Shown piece by piece: positions 35,928 to 47,831 of a DNA stretch of 64,000 nucleotides. Source of the DNA: Stomoxys calcitrans. Its lineage: Eukaryota; Arthropoda; Insecta; Diptera; Muscidae. The stretch lies in contig NC_081552.1 of assembly GCF_963082655.1 (NCBI RefSeq), positions 55,702,286-55,766,285 on the forward strand, given 5' to 3'. How positions within the stretch are numbered: position 1 is the first letter of the stretch; each line of letters opens with the position of its first letter. The position numbers and the translations under genes were made by a program. Under the pieces are notes generated by a model. It was not told where the DNA came from. It saw only the letters and a program-made list of their open reading frames with translations, and did no database searches.

Positions 35928-37078
35928 CAAGCTGGCCCGGGCCCGCTCCGCTGCGCCTTTTACTTTATATGGAACAAAAGTTTCCATGGAATATATATAT
36001 ATTTATTTTAAGTGCCTTTATCCGAATCCTATATGATCTTTATTGGTCTACGAATTTAAGTTTAGATGTAAGGTGTACTCCATTCTTGAAATACTTCATT
36101 TCAGCCCCATATTCTCATGCTATCTGATTTAGTGGTGTTTTCGGGGAGAGGTGGTCCAACAGATACTTGGCCGTGAAAAAATATCAGCATTGTGCTTAAG
36201 AGGAGTTTACAGGATGAGGCGTTCCCCAAACACATGGCCCCAAAATAGGTAATCAAATTCGATTTCTAATCTCATTTTAACTCCTTGCAAAAAACTTGCA
36301 AAAGTCATCCAATAGGTCCGCTTTGGGGTATTGGCCCTAAATATATATCAGATTCGTATTCTACATTCAAATACCTTTTATTAAATCCCCATATTCACAT
36401 GGTCAGTAAATAAGTCCTGTTTGGGGGGTGTTTTGGGGAAGGGGTGGACCCCCAGAAACGTGGTCCCACATTTGGATATCAGATTCGTATTCTACTCGCA
36501 AATACCTTTCATTTGAGTCCCATATTGCCATGGTCGGTAAATATGTCCGATTTAGGGGTGTTTTGGGGGTTGGGGTGGTCCCCCTATCACTTAGTTTGAC
36601 AGTTGGTTATCAGATATGTTTTCTTATCCAAGATACCTTTCATTTGAGCCCCATATTGTCGTGATGGGTCTAAATATATAATATGTTTGGTAAGTTTTAG
36701 GGTGGGGCGGCCCCCTAGGTACCCCATTTGAAATTTGCAAACAAAATTTTTATTTTTAGAGTACTATATGAGAGCACACAAAATTTCACTTAAATCGCAC
36801 CACCCATCTCAGAGATCTGGCGTTTCTCAAAATTAGGGTAAGGGGGAGGGTCCGCCCCCCCTTCAGATATCAAAAAATGTAGTACCCTATTTTCACCACG
36901 GGATCATTATGCACCATCTGTGAAAATATCAAGAAAATCGGTTCAGTTTCTGAGTCTATAAGGAACACACATACATACAAACAAACAAACGAACAAACAA
37001 ACAAACAAACACACACACAAACAAACAAACAAACAAACAAACCTACACACAAACACAAATTGATTTTTATATACAAGA
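35928..37078 (-). mobile_element. Short canonical Helitron with both ends
   Basis: The minus-strand 5' end is TCTTGTATATAAAAATCAAT at 37078, preceded by host A. A (GTTT)n region of ~60 bp lies at 36975-37045. The 3' end is at 35931-35928, preceded by GGCGCAGCGGAGC and the palindrome CCGGGCCCGGG-like core, and followed by T. The last four bases are CTTG, not the canonical CTRR. Length 1151 bp, non-coding, with four to five monomers inside. Confidence 0.8.
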
Positions 37079-37554
37079 TATTACTTTCAATAAATATTGA
37101 TACTGAAATATGTTAGTGCGTACTTTTTCCACCTTTGAACGCATTATTTAATTTTGCACTGATATATATGGAAATATGTGGTTTTGCTTAACGAACGTTT
37201 CGCATAACGACCAAGCTTCTGGAACGAATTGTGTTCGTGAACCGAGGGCCCACTGTGCTTCTTTCATAATATAAAGTCCTCAGGTCAGGCTCTCCACCAT
37301 ATTTGGCATCGAAGTTTGCTTTTGGAAATTCGACAAGGACACATAATGATACCTCAATACCGGTCACTAATTATGCAAAGATGATTCCAAATTCGCGCAG
37401 CTCATTGATGGAGAACGCTTACTCCATATTATAACAGGAATTTTCTATTATCTCATAATTAATTCAGAGAAAGAGTTCTATATCTCTTTTGATCCGTAGT
37501 AGATCCATAGGGCTGATTACGCAGCTAGGCCAAATATGAAATATATCGATATAA
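37079..37554. other. Unassigned AT-rich DNA
   Basis: Nothing recognised. Confidence 0.5.
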
Positions 37555-37970
37555 AGCCTTAGGGAATCCATTTATGTATTCTTATATGAATCCATACACG
37601 GATTCATAGGCAATCCATGCAGGGTTTCTTAGGGAATCTATTAACAGATTTTTGCGAATTTATAAATCGATTTTTCGGAGTCTATAAATGGATTTATTAG
37701 AATCTTTATACTTTAGGAAAACCAATAATGGGTTTTCAGGGAATTCATACTAGCATTTATAGAGAATCCACCCATGAATCGTTAAGGTGTCCGAGTACAA
37801 ATACATAGGAAACCGATAAATGAGTTCCTAGAGAATCCATCGATAGATTCTTAGTTAATTCATACATGGATTTTGGGTAATCGATTAACGCAACCCTAGG
37901 AAAATCATAAATGGGTTTTTAGGGAATTCATACACGGATTTTTAGGGAATCCTTATGTCTGTTCCTCGAT
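37555..37970 (+). repeat. Degenerate ~28-bp minisatellite
   Basis: About 14-15 diverged units with consensus words TTTTTAGGGAATCCATACATGG / GGATT. Spacing between AGGGAAT-like anchors is roughly 25-32 bp. Related units occur at 34478-34640. Confidence 0.75.
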
Positions 37971-38932
37971 GGAATGCTCATGGGCAAAAATTGGGAATTT
38001 GCATATGACTATTGATAAAAAATTTATTGCGTGCATTCTTTTGGGATTTATAAATATTTGTTTGTGGAAAAATCACTCGTGGCCTTTTGGATATCTGACA
38101 ATAGATACTCATGTCACATGAGGTCTATCAATGGTTTCGTATAGATTCCATGCTTAAGTTGTCCTAGGAAATGTAGACTTCTACTAATATTCCCTCATTT
38201 TTGTGTAAATGTTAGCTTAGTTTTTTACACTCAAATGGGTTTGGTTGAAGCTACACAAGTTTCAATTCTCCTGTATTAATTCACAATCAAATGTAACCTG
38301 GCCTTTTGAATATGCATAATTCTGTATATTAACTGAATTAAATCCCCCACAAGAAAATTGTGATTAATGTACTTTGTAAATTAAGGCTATAAAATGGCAT
38401 GCACACATCCGCTCATTAACACTTTCAATCTTGGGTGAGTGACAACATATGAACAGATATAAATTTAACAAATTGTCAATCCATTGTAAACATATTAAAT
38501 TAATTAAATGCGTTCATCATAATGCAAACAAGCTAAAGCGAATAAAAAAACTTAACAATCTTTATTATGGCGACACAATGCAATGTATAGCAAAAAACAA
38601 AAAAAAAAAAACATTAAATTAAATATGTAATTATACACATACACACGCAAATTAAAATGAATGCAAATTAATGAGAAGCCTTTGTGTTATGTGGCACTTT
38701 GTTTGTTAAAATGCCAACAATGTAAAATTATGAGCAAAAGATACAATTAGCCCAGGGTTCAAAAATGCAAATTTCAGCGAGTAAGGGCAGCAAATGAGCT
38801 GAAATGTTAAATTCATTATTTTTTTTTTTTGTTATGGTTGTGTAGAATTAATAAATCTTTTTTTTTTTTGATAGACATTGGCGAGTATGAGTTTCATTAT
38901 CATAAATATCACGAATACGCATATGAGGTTTG
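37971..38932. other. Unassigned AT-rich DNA
   Basis: Begins with a ~40-bp piece matching the 3' end of the SINE-like insert at 32830 (GGAATGCTCATGGGCAAAAA). A-runs lie at 38594-38612 and T-runs at 38819-38870. No gene seen. Confidence 0.5.
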
Positions 38933-39838
38933 TTTTATATCCACCACCATAGGATGGGGGTATACTAATCTAGTCATTCCGTTTGTAACACCTCGAAACA
39001 TTCGTCCAAGACCCCATGCGTTCGGGATCGTCTCGATGTTCTGAGTCGATCTAGCCATGCCCGTCTGTCCATCCGTCCATTTGTCGAAATCACCATAGCG
39101 TTCGAACGTGTAAAGCCAGGCTCTTGAAATTTCGCACAGATACTGACTATAAATGTAGGTCATTTGGGATTGGAAATGGGCCACATCGGTTCAGATTTGG
39201 ATATAGCTGCCATATAAACCGATCTCCCGATTTGACTTCTTAAGCCGCAATTTTTGCCCGATTTGGCTGAAATTTCGCATGTAGTGTTCTGTTATGACTT
39301 CCAACAACTGCGCCAAGTACGGTCCAAATCGGTCTACAAACTGACATTGCTTCCATACAAGCCGATCTCCTGATTAGATTTCTTGAGTCCTTACAAGCCG
39401 CCATTTTTGTCCGATTTGGCTGTAATTTTGCATGTGGTGTTCTGGTACGACTTCCAAATACGGTGCCAAGTATGGTCCAAATCAGTCTATAACCTAATAT
39501 AGCTCCCATGTGAACTGGTCTCTCGATCGTCCTTGTTCAGTTTCCAGAAGCTTTAATTTTTTTCTGGTTTTACAGAAGTTTGGTATGTGCAATAGAATAA
39601 AATTATGCCCTTCAACTACATTTATTTCGTAGACATTTTTAGCAGAATCCTTATAGACCTCTCTCAATCATCCTTGTTCGGTTCCTAGAAGCCTACATGT
39701 TTGCTGTTTTAACAGAAGTTTGCTATGTATAATTACATTATGCCCTACAACTTCATTTGTTTTGTATAAATTTTAAGCAGAATCCATGGTGGTGGGTTTC
39801 CAAGATTCGGCCCGGCCGAACTTTGAACGCTTTCATGT
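38933..39838 (+). mobile_element. Family D element, complete
   Basis: Head TATATCCACCACCATAGG...GGGGGTATAC, a shortened central block lacking TATATA, a weak GTCY tract (39062-39085) and about four monomers. The tail GGTGGTGGGTTTCC, hairpin TTCGGCC/GGCCGAA and GAACGCTTTCATG end near 39838, slightly diverged from the usual ACTTG. Confidence 0.75.
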
Positions 39839-41247
39839 TTGCGTAAGTGGTTTCACTATTAAATTTAATCATACGTTTACCAAGACGCTTATAGTGCACC
39901 ATTCAAAATAACTTCAGTTTTAGTTTCACTTGTTCCAAAAAGTTCCATTTTAGTGCTTTCAGTTTTTTTTTTGTTATTATAATTTGTCGAATCTGATTTG
40001 AAAAACATATTTCCTGGATATTTGAACTCCCCTTATTAATTTATTCCAACTAACACCAACGTTTTGTGAATTTCCTCTTTCCACAACTAATAATGCAATT
40101 ATAGGGTCATTTAACTTTATTGCTTCCGTTCACCCTTCTCAATGGAGATTGCAATTAAACTTTGAAACATTTACCGTTCAGAACTCCCAGCCATGTTTAA
40201 CAGAGTATAGCTGAGCAGGAAATTGGATTGGAAGTTTTGTAAACTAAAGTTAAGCGAATTAATAACGCCAAGCTAAGTAAGGCGTTGCGGAAAAAACGTG
40301 GAGAAAACACATCAAAGGCAAACAATGAAACCCGGAAGCCAACAGATTCTGATTAATTTTAGTAGCCTCCAGTGCGGTTTTTCTTAAAAAAGCAAAATCA
40401 AGGGGAAATGAAAGTTTTTGGTTAGGCTACAAAGTAAACCAGCAAAAATTTTTTTTTTTTTGAAATAAGCCTAGCCTAGCCATTGCTGTGTTTGATAAGA
40501 ATCTCTGCAAAAAAACCTTCAAACTTTAAATGACACATGGAATGGCAAACTTTTATTTCACATCAGCGTCAGCGTAATCATCAACATCGCAGACAACATC
40601 GTCATCACCCACCACATCAACCGCCATCATACGCATTCACATTCACAATTTCAACTACTACTGGTTGCTTCAATCCCGTTTAGTTTGTTTGGCGGCAGCC
40701 TTCAGCTGTTTGTAATGAATTCAAATTAATATTCTCCATATCAAAAGTTGCTCCAACACAAAACCATTTCATGTCGCCTTTAACCGAAGCTCTAGAAAAA
40801 TATCCTTGCTTGCTTTCCCTTTTTGAAAATAAGCCAACTATAGAAGCCTTTTGTACAGGCTATGTGAGTTCCCTCTGGCAAACTTCATACTGGGGAAACA
40901 CAATCTTAATTTTGTTACATTGAAATTACAGTCGAATTTTCAACACCAACCAATTTGAACCCCCCCTAAAAGGAGACGACATGAAAGGCAAAATGTATAA
41001 AAACAAAAAAGTTTTTAAGTAAAGCCGCATGAGAACATAGAAGTGTGGAAATGAAATAACGAACCTAATTTCCGTTACTCACAAATTAAAAGTTTCTAGG
41101 TCGGCAGGCAGCGGAATGTATGTATGTATGAATTGAATGAAAGTAGGAATGAAGGAAACAAACGAAATTATAAATTGTAAAAGGAACTTCTGGAACTTCT
41201 TTAGAAGATGGACCTATCAAGATAACGATGTAGAAAAAGGATTTTTT
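39839..41247. other. Unassigned AT-rich DNA
   Basis: About 1.4 kb, including a CAT/ATC-rich stretch at 40565-40640. I looked for exon-like open frames on both strands and found none convincing. Confidence 0.5.
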
Positions 41248-42497
41248 TTATACCCTCCACCATAGGATAGGGGTATACTAATTTCGTCATGTCCGCCCTC
41301 CGTCCGCCCTCCGTCCGCCCTCCGTCCGCCCTTCGTCCGCCCTCCGTCCGCCCTTCGTCCGCCCTCCGTCCGCCCTCCGTCCGCCCTCCGTCCGCCCTCC
41401 GTCCGCCCTCCGTCCGCCCTCCGTCCGCCCTCCGTCCGCCCTCCGTCCGCCCTCCGTCCGCCCTCCGTCCGCCCTCCGTCCGCCCTCCGTCCGCCCTCCG
41501 TCCGCCCTCCGTCCGCCCTCCGTCCGCCCTCCGTCCGCCCTCCGTCCGCCCTCCGTCCGCCCTCCGTCCGCCCTCCGTCCGCCCTCCGTCCGCCCTCCGT
41601 CCGCCCTCCGTCCGCCCTCCGTCCGCCCTCCGTCCGCCCTCCGTCCGCCCTCCGTCCGCCCTCCGTCCGCCCTCCGTCCGCCCTCCGTCCGCCCTCCGTC
41701 CGCCCTCCGTCCGCCCTCCGTCCGCCCTCCGTCCGCCCTCCGTCCGCCCTCCGTCCGCCCTCCGTCCGCCCTCCGTCCGCCCTCCGTCCGCCCTCCGTCC
41801 GCCCTCCGTCCGCCCTCCGTCCGCCCTCCGTCCGCCCTCCGTCCGCCCTCCGTCCGCCCTCCGTCCGCCCTCCGTCCGCCCTCCGTCCGCCCTCCGTCCG
41901 CCCTCCGTCCGCCCTCCGTCCGCCCTCCGTCCGCCCTCCGTCCGCCCTCCGTCCGCCCTCCGTCCGCCCTCCGTCCGCCCTCCGTCCGCCCTCCGTCCGC
42001 CCTCCGTCCGCCCTCCGTCCGCCCTCCGTCCGCCCTCCGTCCGCCCTCCGTCCGCCCTCCGTCCGCCCTCCGTCCGCCCTCCGTCCGCCCTCCGTCCGCC
42101 CTCCGTCCGCCCTCCGTCCGCCCTCCGTCCGCCCTCCGTCCGCCCTCCGTCCGCCCTCCGTCCGCCCTCCGTCCGCCCTCCGTCCGCCCTCCGTCCGCCC
42201 TCCGTCCGCCCTCCGTCCGCCCTCCGTCCGCCCTCCGTCCGCCCTCCGTCCGCCCTCCGTCCGCCCTCCGTCCGCCCTCCGTCCGCCCTCCGTCCGCCCT
42301 CCGTCCGCCCTCCGTCCGTCAGTCAGCCTGTCTGTCGAAATCACTCTATCTTTCGAAGGAGTAAAGCTAGCTGCTTGAAATTTTGCACAAATACTTCTTG
42401 TTAGTGTAGGTCGGTTGTGATTGTAAATGGACCATGTCGGCCCATGTTTTGATGAAGCTGCCATATAAACCGATCTTGGATTTTGACTTCTTGAGCC
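41248..42497 (+). mobile_element. Family B element with expanded minisatellite (B8)
   Basis: Head TATACCCTCCACCATAGG...GGGGTATACTAATTTCGTCAT runs straight into the 11-bp array, so the ~110-bp TATAAAG/TTGATC block is missing. After the array come GTCTGTCGAAATCAC, AAGGAGTAAAGCTAGC and part of one monomer. The copy ends at TTGACTTCTTGAGCCAC, where LINE 3' sequence starts. Confidence 0.8.
41291..42320 (+). repeat. 11-bp minisatellite (GTCCGCCCTCC)n
   Basis: About 93 nearly identical units. The only variants I noticed are GTCCGCCCTTC near 41330 and 41350. The array replaces the (GTCY)n tract of the B element. Unit length 11 is not a multiple of three, yet the array lacks stops in all frames of both strands. 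The long Pro/Ser/Arg and Gly/Arg open frames are therefore artefacts. Confidence 0.95.
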
Positions 42498-42725
42498 ACT
42501 TACTTTACTTTAATTGGCTATGACAGAACATTTGTTCCACTAGCCGAACGTAGAATAGCTTTCCAAGTGCCTCGATCTCTGACACCAAGTTTCGAGGTGT
42601 ATCCCACCACTTGATCTTTCCATCGGGTCTTTGGTCTTCCGGGTTCAATAAGTTGTATCTTTGCAAAATTTGAAGCGGCTAGCTTTATCCGTTCGACCGC
42701 TGTCTTGATTTCGACAAAAAACAAT
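42498..42725 (-). pseudogene. LINE 3' fragment (RT C-terminal tail)
   Basis: The minus frame 42724-42518 includes EPGRPKTRWKDQV and LGVRDRGTWKAIL. This matches the GRPxxRWxDQV...LG...W motif at the C-terminus of RTE- and R1-like LINE reverse transcriptases. The fragment ends with AAAGTAAAGTAAG, a simple-repeat 3' end. Only ~70 residues remain. Confidence 0.65.
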
Positions 42726-42911
42726 CAAATATTTTCGTTTCCATGACAAAACACGTTTCTTTATCTGCACTTATTGTTTTCTCTATTTATAGTGTTTCCA
42801 CTATAGTAGGTTTTTGCCATTTTCCTCGCTATAAGCAGAGTACTACTTTTCCGTCCATTTTTAGCCAAAGTTTCGCCGACGCTTTTTTCATATGGAGTTT
42901 AACATCATTCC
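42726..42911. other. Unassigned short spacer
   Basis: Nothing recognised. Confidence 0.5.
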
Positions 42912-44308
42912 GCCTGAACAGTGAGTTGTGTTAGACCCTTCGACATCCTTTGTCAATTTGGCTCAGATCGGTTCAGATTTGGATATAGCTGCCATATAGA
43001 CCGATCCTCCGATTTAGGGTCTAAGGCCCATAAAAGCCACATTTATGGTCCGTTTTCGCTGAAATTTGGGACAGTGAGTTGTCTTTGGCCCTTTGCATTT
43101 TTCTTTAATTTGGTCCAGATCGGTTCAGATTTGGATATAGCTGCCATATAGACCGATCCTCCGGTTTAGGGTCTTAGGCCCACAAAAGCCACATTTATTA
43201 TCCGATTTTGATGAAATTCGGGATAGTGAATTGTGTAAGGTCCATCGACATCCTTCGTTAATTTGGCTCAGATCGGTTCAGATTTGGATATAGCTGCCAT
43301 ATAGACCGATCCTCCGATTTAGGGTCTAAGGCCCATAAAAGCCACATTCATTATACGATTTTGCTGAAATTTGGGATAGTGAGATGTCTTAGGTCCTTCG
43401 ACATCCTTCGTTAATCGGTCCAGTTTTGGATATAGCTGCCATATAGACCGATCTCTCGGTTTTAGGTTTTGGAGTCATAAAAGGTGCATTTATTGTCCGA
43501 TGTCGCCGAAATTTGGGATAGTGAGTTGTGTTAGGCCCTTCGATATCCTTCTTCAATTTGACTCAGATCGGTCCAGATTTGGATATAGCTGCCATATAGA
43601 CCGATTTCTTGATTTATGGTTTTGGGCCCATAAAATGCTCATTTATTGCCCGATGTCCCCGAAATTTCGGACAGTGAGTTAGATTAAGCCCCTTGACATA
43701 CGTCTGCAATATCGCACAGATCGGTCCAGATTTGGATATAGCTGCCATATAGACCTATATCTAGGTTTTAGGTTTTGGGGCCATAAAAGACGCATTTATT
43801 GTCCGATGTCGCTGAAATTTGACACAGTGAGTTTGGTTAGGCTCTTCGACGTCCTTCTTCAATTTTGCCCAGATCGGTCCAGATTTGAATATAGCTGCCA
43901 TATAGACCGATCTCTGGATTTAAGGTTTAGGACCCATAAAAGAGGCATTTATTGTCCGATTTCGCCGAAATTTGGTACAGTGCATAGTGTTAGGCTCTTC
44001 GACATGTTTATGAAACTTGGCCCAAATCGGTCCAGATTTGGATATAGCTGCCATGTAGACCGATATCTCGATTTAAAGTCTTGGCCCCATAAAAGGCGCA
44101 TTTATAATCCGATTTCACTGAAATTTGACACAGTGACTTATGTTCGGCTTTTCGACATCCGTGTCGTATATAATTCAGATCGGTATGAGGTATATGAGTA
44201 TAAGGTATGAAATTTTCACCGAATTTTGATGAAAGGTGGTTTTCATATATACCCGAGGTGGTGGGAATCCAAAGTTCGGCCCGGCCGAACTTAACGCCTT
44301 TTTACTTG
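42912..44308 (+). mobile_element. Family A element, 5'-truncated (A3)
   Basis: Begins inside a monomer (ACAGTGAGTTGTGTTAGACC) and has about eight monomers. The tail is complete: GGTGGTGGGAATCC, hairpin arms AAGTTCGGCC/GGCCGAACTT, ending TTTACTTG at 44308. Confidence 0.8.
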
Positions 44309-44447
44309 TTTTTCTTCAAAAGTTGCTATAATTCAAACTCGTTACAAGTAGAAATTTGATTCCTACAGCATGCAGATACAGAATCAAAAAGGTACTAATT
44401 CCACATTTCAGTTTATAAATAGAACTCAAAAAGATTTATAGCGTTTT
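44309..44447. other. Unassigned short spacer
   Basis: Nothing recognised. Confidence 0.5.
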
Positions 44448-44587
44448 TATACCCTCCACCATAAGATGGGGGGTATACTAATTTCGTCATTCTGTTTGTA
44501 ACTACTCGAAATATTCGTCTGCGACCCCATAAAGTATATATATTCTAGATCGTCGCGACATTTTATGTCGATCTAGCCATGTCCGTC

Positions 44588-44619
<32 letters not shown>

Positions 44620-45175
44620 AAAAGCACGCTAACTTCCGAAGGAGTAAAGCTAGCCGCTTGAAATTTTGCACAAATACTTCTTGTTAGTGCAGGTCGGTTG
44701 GTATTGTAAATGGGCCATATCGGTCCATGTTTTGATATAGCTGCCATATAAACTGATCTTGGGTCTTGATTTCTTGAGACTCTAGAATGCGCAATTCTTA
44801 TGCGATTGGAATGAAATTTTGCACGACGGGTTTTGCTATGATATCCAACAATTGTGCCAATCTATGGTTCAAATCGGTTCATAACCTGATATTGCTGCCA
44901 TATCTTGACTTCTTCAGACTCTAAATTTTGCACGACGTGTTTTGGTATCACTTCCAACAACTGTACTATGTATGGTTTAAATCATTTCATAACCTGGTAT
45001 AGCTGTCATATAAACCGATCTGAGATCTTGACTTCTTGAGACTCTAGAGGGCGCACCTCTCATCCGATTTGGCTGAAATTTTGCACGTGGTGTTTTGGTT
45101 GGATCTTGACTTCTTTAGCCTCTAGGGGGCGCAATTCTCATAAGATTTGGCAGAATCTTTGGGCTTTTAAAGGTC
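44448..45175 (+). mobile_element. Family B element, 3' end missing (B9)
   Basis: Head TATACCCTCCACCATAAG, TATAAAGTATATATATTC block, GTCY tract 44581-44618 and four partly deleted monomers, then C-family-like sequence. Confidence 0.75.
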
Positions 45176-45550
45176 TAGAAGCCACAATTTAGGTTTGATC
45201 TTTGAAAAAATTTTGCGGGAGGGGTTTTATTTGACGTCTTAGTACGTGTGCTAAATTTTAAAGTTCGTCCAGATTTAGTTATATGTAGCTCCCATATTTA
45301 TTTTTCATATTATATGACCTTTGATCTAGTAGCCACAATTTAGGTCCTATCGTAAGAAAATTTACTATATCTATTTTACAATATGTCATACCTATACATA
45401 CCCATTTTACAATATGTCAATAGGTATGCAAAATTAAAGGCTGACAATAGTTCCACATTGCTTCCATGCATGAAAAGTAGTACGCAGGCTCTGTGGATAG
45501 TAGGATATTATATAGTAGGCTCCGCCGGACTTTTGTCTTTCCTTACTGGT
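45176..45550 (+). mobile_element. Family C element, 3' fragment
   Basis: Two monomers (AAGCCACAATTTAGG) and a degraded C tail ending TTTCCTTACTGG at ~45549. The hairpin is reduced to CCGCCGG. Confidence 0.55.
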
Positions 45551-45575
45551 TTCTTAAAAAAATTGGCAATATTTT

Positions 45576-46584
45576 TATACCCTCCACCATAGGATGGGGG
45601 GTATAATAATTTCGTCATTCTGTTTGTAACAACTAGAAATATTCGTCTGAGACCCCATAAAGTATATATATTTTAGATCGTGGCGAAATTTTATGTCGAT
45701 CTAGCCATGTCCGTCCGTCTGTCCGTCCGTCCGTCCGTCTGTCTGTCGAAAGCACGCTAACTTCCGAAGGAGTAAAGCTAGCCGCTTGAAATTTTGCACA
45801 AATACTTCTTATTTAGGTAGGTCGGTTGGTATTATAAATGGGCCATATCGGTCCATGTTTTGATATAGCTGCCATATAAACCGATCTTGGGTCTTGACTT
45901 CTTGAGCCTCTAGAGTGCGCAATTCTTATCCGATTGGGATGAAATTTTGCACGACGTGTTTGTTTATGACATTCAATAACAGTGCCGAGTATGGTTCAAA
46001 TCAGTGCATAACCTGATATAGCTGTCATATAAACCGATCTGGGTACTTGACTTCTTGAGCTTCTAGAGGGCGCAATTCCTATCCGATTTGGCTGAAATTT
46101 TGCAAGACCTATTTTATTCTTTAATCAAATCGATTCATAGCCTGATATAGCTGTCAAATAAACCGATCTGGGATCTTGACTTCTTGAGCCTGTAGAGGTC
46201 GCAATTATTATCCGATTTGCCTGAAATTTTGTACGACGGATTCTCTCATGACCATCAACATACGTGTTTTTTTTTGTGGTCTGAATCGGTCTATAGCCCG
46301 ATACAGTTCCCATATAAATCGATCTCTCTATTTTACTTCTTGAGCCCACAAAGAGCGCAATTCTTATTCGAATTGGCTGACATTTTATACAGGTCTCCAA
46401 CATATAATTTAATTGTGGTCCAAACCGGACCATATCTTGATATCGCTCTAATAGAAGAGCAAATTTTCTCTTATATCCTTTTTTTTGCCTAAGAAGAGAA
46501 GCCGGGAAAAGAACTCGACAAATGCGATCCATGGTGGAGGGTATATAAGATTCGGCCCGGTCGAACTTGGCACGCTTTTACTTG
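45576..46584 (+). mobile_element. Family B element, complete but short (B10)
   Basis: Head TATACCCTCCACCATAGG, GTCY tract 45712-45747, four to five monomers, CCTAAGAAGAGAAGCC and the hairpin tail ending CTTTTACTTG at 46584. Confidence 0.85.
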
Positions 46585-46686
46585 TTTTGCCTAAGAAGGG
46601 AAAAGGGGAAAAGAACTCGACAATTGCGATCCATTGTGGAGGGTGTATACGATTCGGCCCGGCCGAACATAGCACGCTTTTACTTG
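46585..46686 (+). mobile_element. Orphan family B 3' tail
   Basis: TTTTGCCTAAGAAGG to CTTTTACTTG repeats the last ~100 bp of a B element immediately after B10. No matching head lies directly upstream of B10. Confidence 0.8.
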
Positions 46687-47164
46687 TTTTTCTTAAAATA
46701 TCTTAAAATCTTATTTGCTTAATGTTTTCAGTTTGTGTGGTTAGAATTTTATGGAAATAAATAGCATTTATAACCTATTGTCGAGATCGGGACAATATCC
46801 TGTTAAAATTATACAACCAATTTGAGACAAATTAAAACTAGCGCAAAATATAATTATTTGCATTATTAAACAAAAGAAAAAAATCGACTAGCAATACAAA
46901 GTTTAGCTCTTGATTCGTCACTAAATATCACCACCGTTGAGTCCCTGCGATTGATATTTTTAACCTTTTCACAGTTTAAGAAGGATTTTGAGAATTTTTC
47001 ATTTTCTAACTACAGTGAGGAGCATATCTAATGGGGGCATATCCAAACCTGAACCGATGGGGGTGTATCCAATTCTGAACCATTTGTAATCCCAAAAATT
47101 TCAAAATTTCAAGCGGATATCTTCATTAATTAAACCGCTAAGGCGATTCCGATTGACGGACAAG
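46687..47164. other. Unassigned AT-rich DNA
   Basis: Nothing recognised, except a short Helentron-monomer-like piece near 47020-47120 (CATATCCAAACCTGAACCG). Confidence 0.5.
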
Positions 47165-47490
47165 TATGATTGGTTAAACTCAGGTTAGGTTGAAAAAAAG
47201 GATGCGGAGATTAATCCGCTCCATGCCACTATGGACATACACCTAAACGAGTAATCGGTTTGATGAGCGCTCTAAATAATGAAAAGTTACCTCGAACAAA
47301 ATCTAAGTCAGGAATTCTGTGCTACTTACAAAATCCCTAATTGTCTTCCATACCACAACCCTGATTTGTTTCATTTTTGATATTGTGTACCATCTCAAGT
47401 GCCGGTGCCTGTTTGCCACCAACGCCGGGCATCGACAGAGGAAATGCTCCAACGTCTCATCATCCTCCCCACATGCTATCACTTGTCACA
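47165..47490 (-). pseudogene. LINE C-terminal knuckle, 3' fragment
   Basis: The minus strand reads VIACGEDDETLEHFLCRCPALVANRHR, a Cys/His arrangement typical of the last domain of RNase-H-bearing LINEs. A frame leading to AACCTAACCTGA follows at ~47185. The end sequence resembles that of the LINE at 5715-8441. Confidence 0.7.
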
Positions 47491-47499
47491 CCGATATTT

Positions 47500-47710
47500 C
47501 TATAGAATATTTTGTTAAAATTTTATTTCTATAGAAAATTTTATCAAAATTTTTTTTTCTACATAAAACTTTTTCAAAATTTTACTTCTATAGAAAATTT
47601 GGTTAAAATTTTACTTCTATAGAACCCATTGTCAAAATTTTATCTCTACAGAAAATTTTGTAAAATTTTTTATTTCTAAAGAAAAGTTTTTTTCAAAACT
47701 TTATTTCGTC
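47500..47710 (+). repeat. ~28-bp AT-rich tandem repeat
   Basis: About seven diverged units of TATTTCTATAGAAAATTTTG plus TCAAAATTT. This type recurs at 48245-48440 and 58336-58385 and, by recollection, is widespread in calyptrate fly genomes. Confidence 0.75.
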
Positions 47711-47831
47711 TGTTTGCGCTTTCTTTTTTCTGTCTTAATATCTAATTGAGATTCCATTGCAGGATATTGTCCAGCTTTAGACCATTGTTTAGTGCCTTCT
47801 ATTTAGGATTTGAGTGGTTATCCCAGATCGC

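Noticed and set aside
36960..37045. (CAAA)n run considered as an independent microsatellite.
   Set aside because: It is the normal GTTT-rich leader of the minus-strand Helitron 5' end.
40565..40640. CAT/ATC-rich stretch resembling His/Ser-rich coding repeats.
   Set aside because: The frame is not sustained and no flanking exon-like sequence was found.
41217..42464. Long open frames on both strands (~415 and ~371 codons) rich in Pro/Ser/Arg or Gly/Arg.
   Set aside because: They lie on the 11-bp array, which has no stop codon in any frame of either strand. No start context, domain or non-repeat coding sequence is present.
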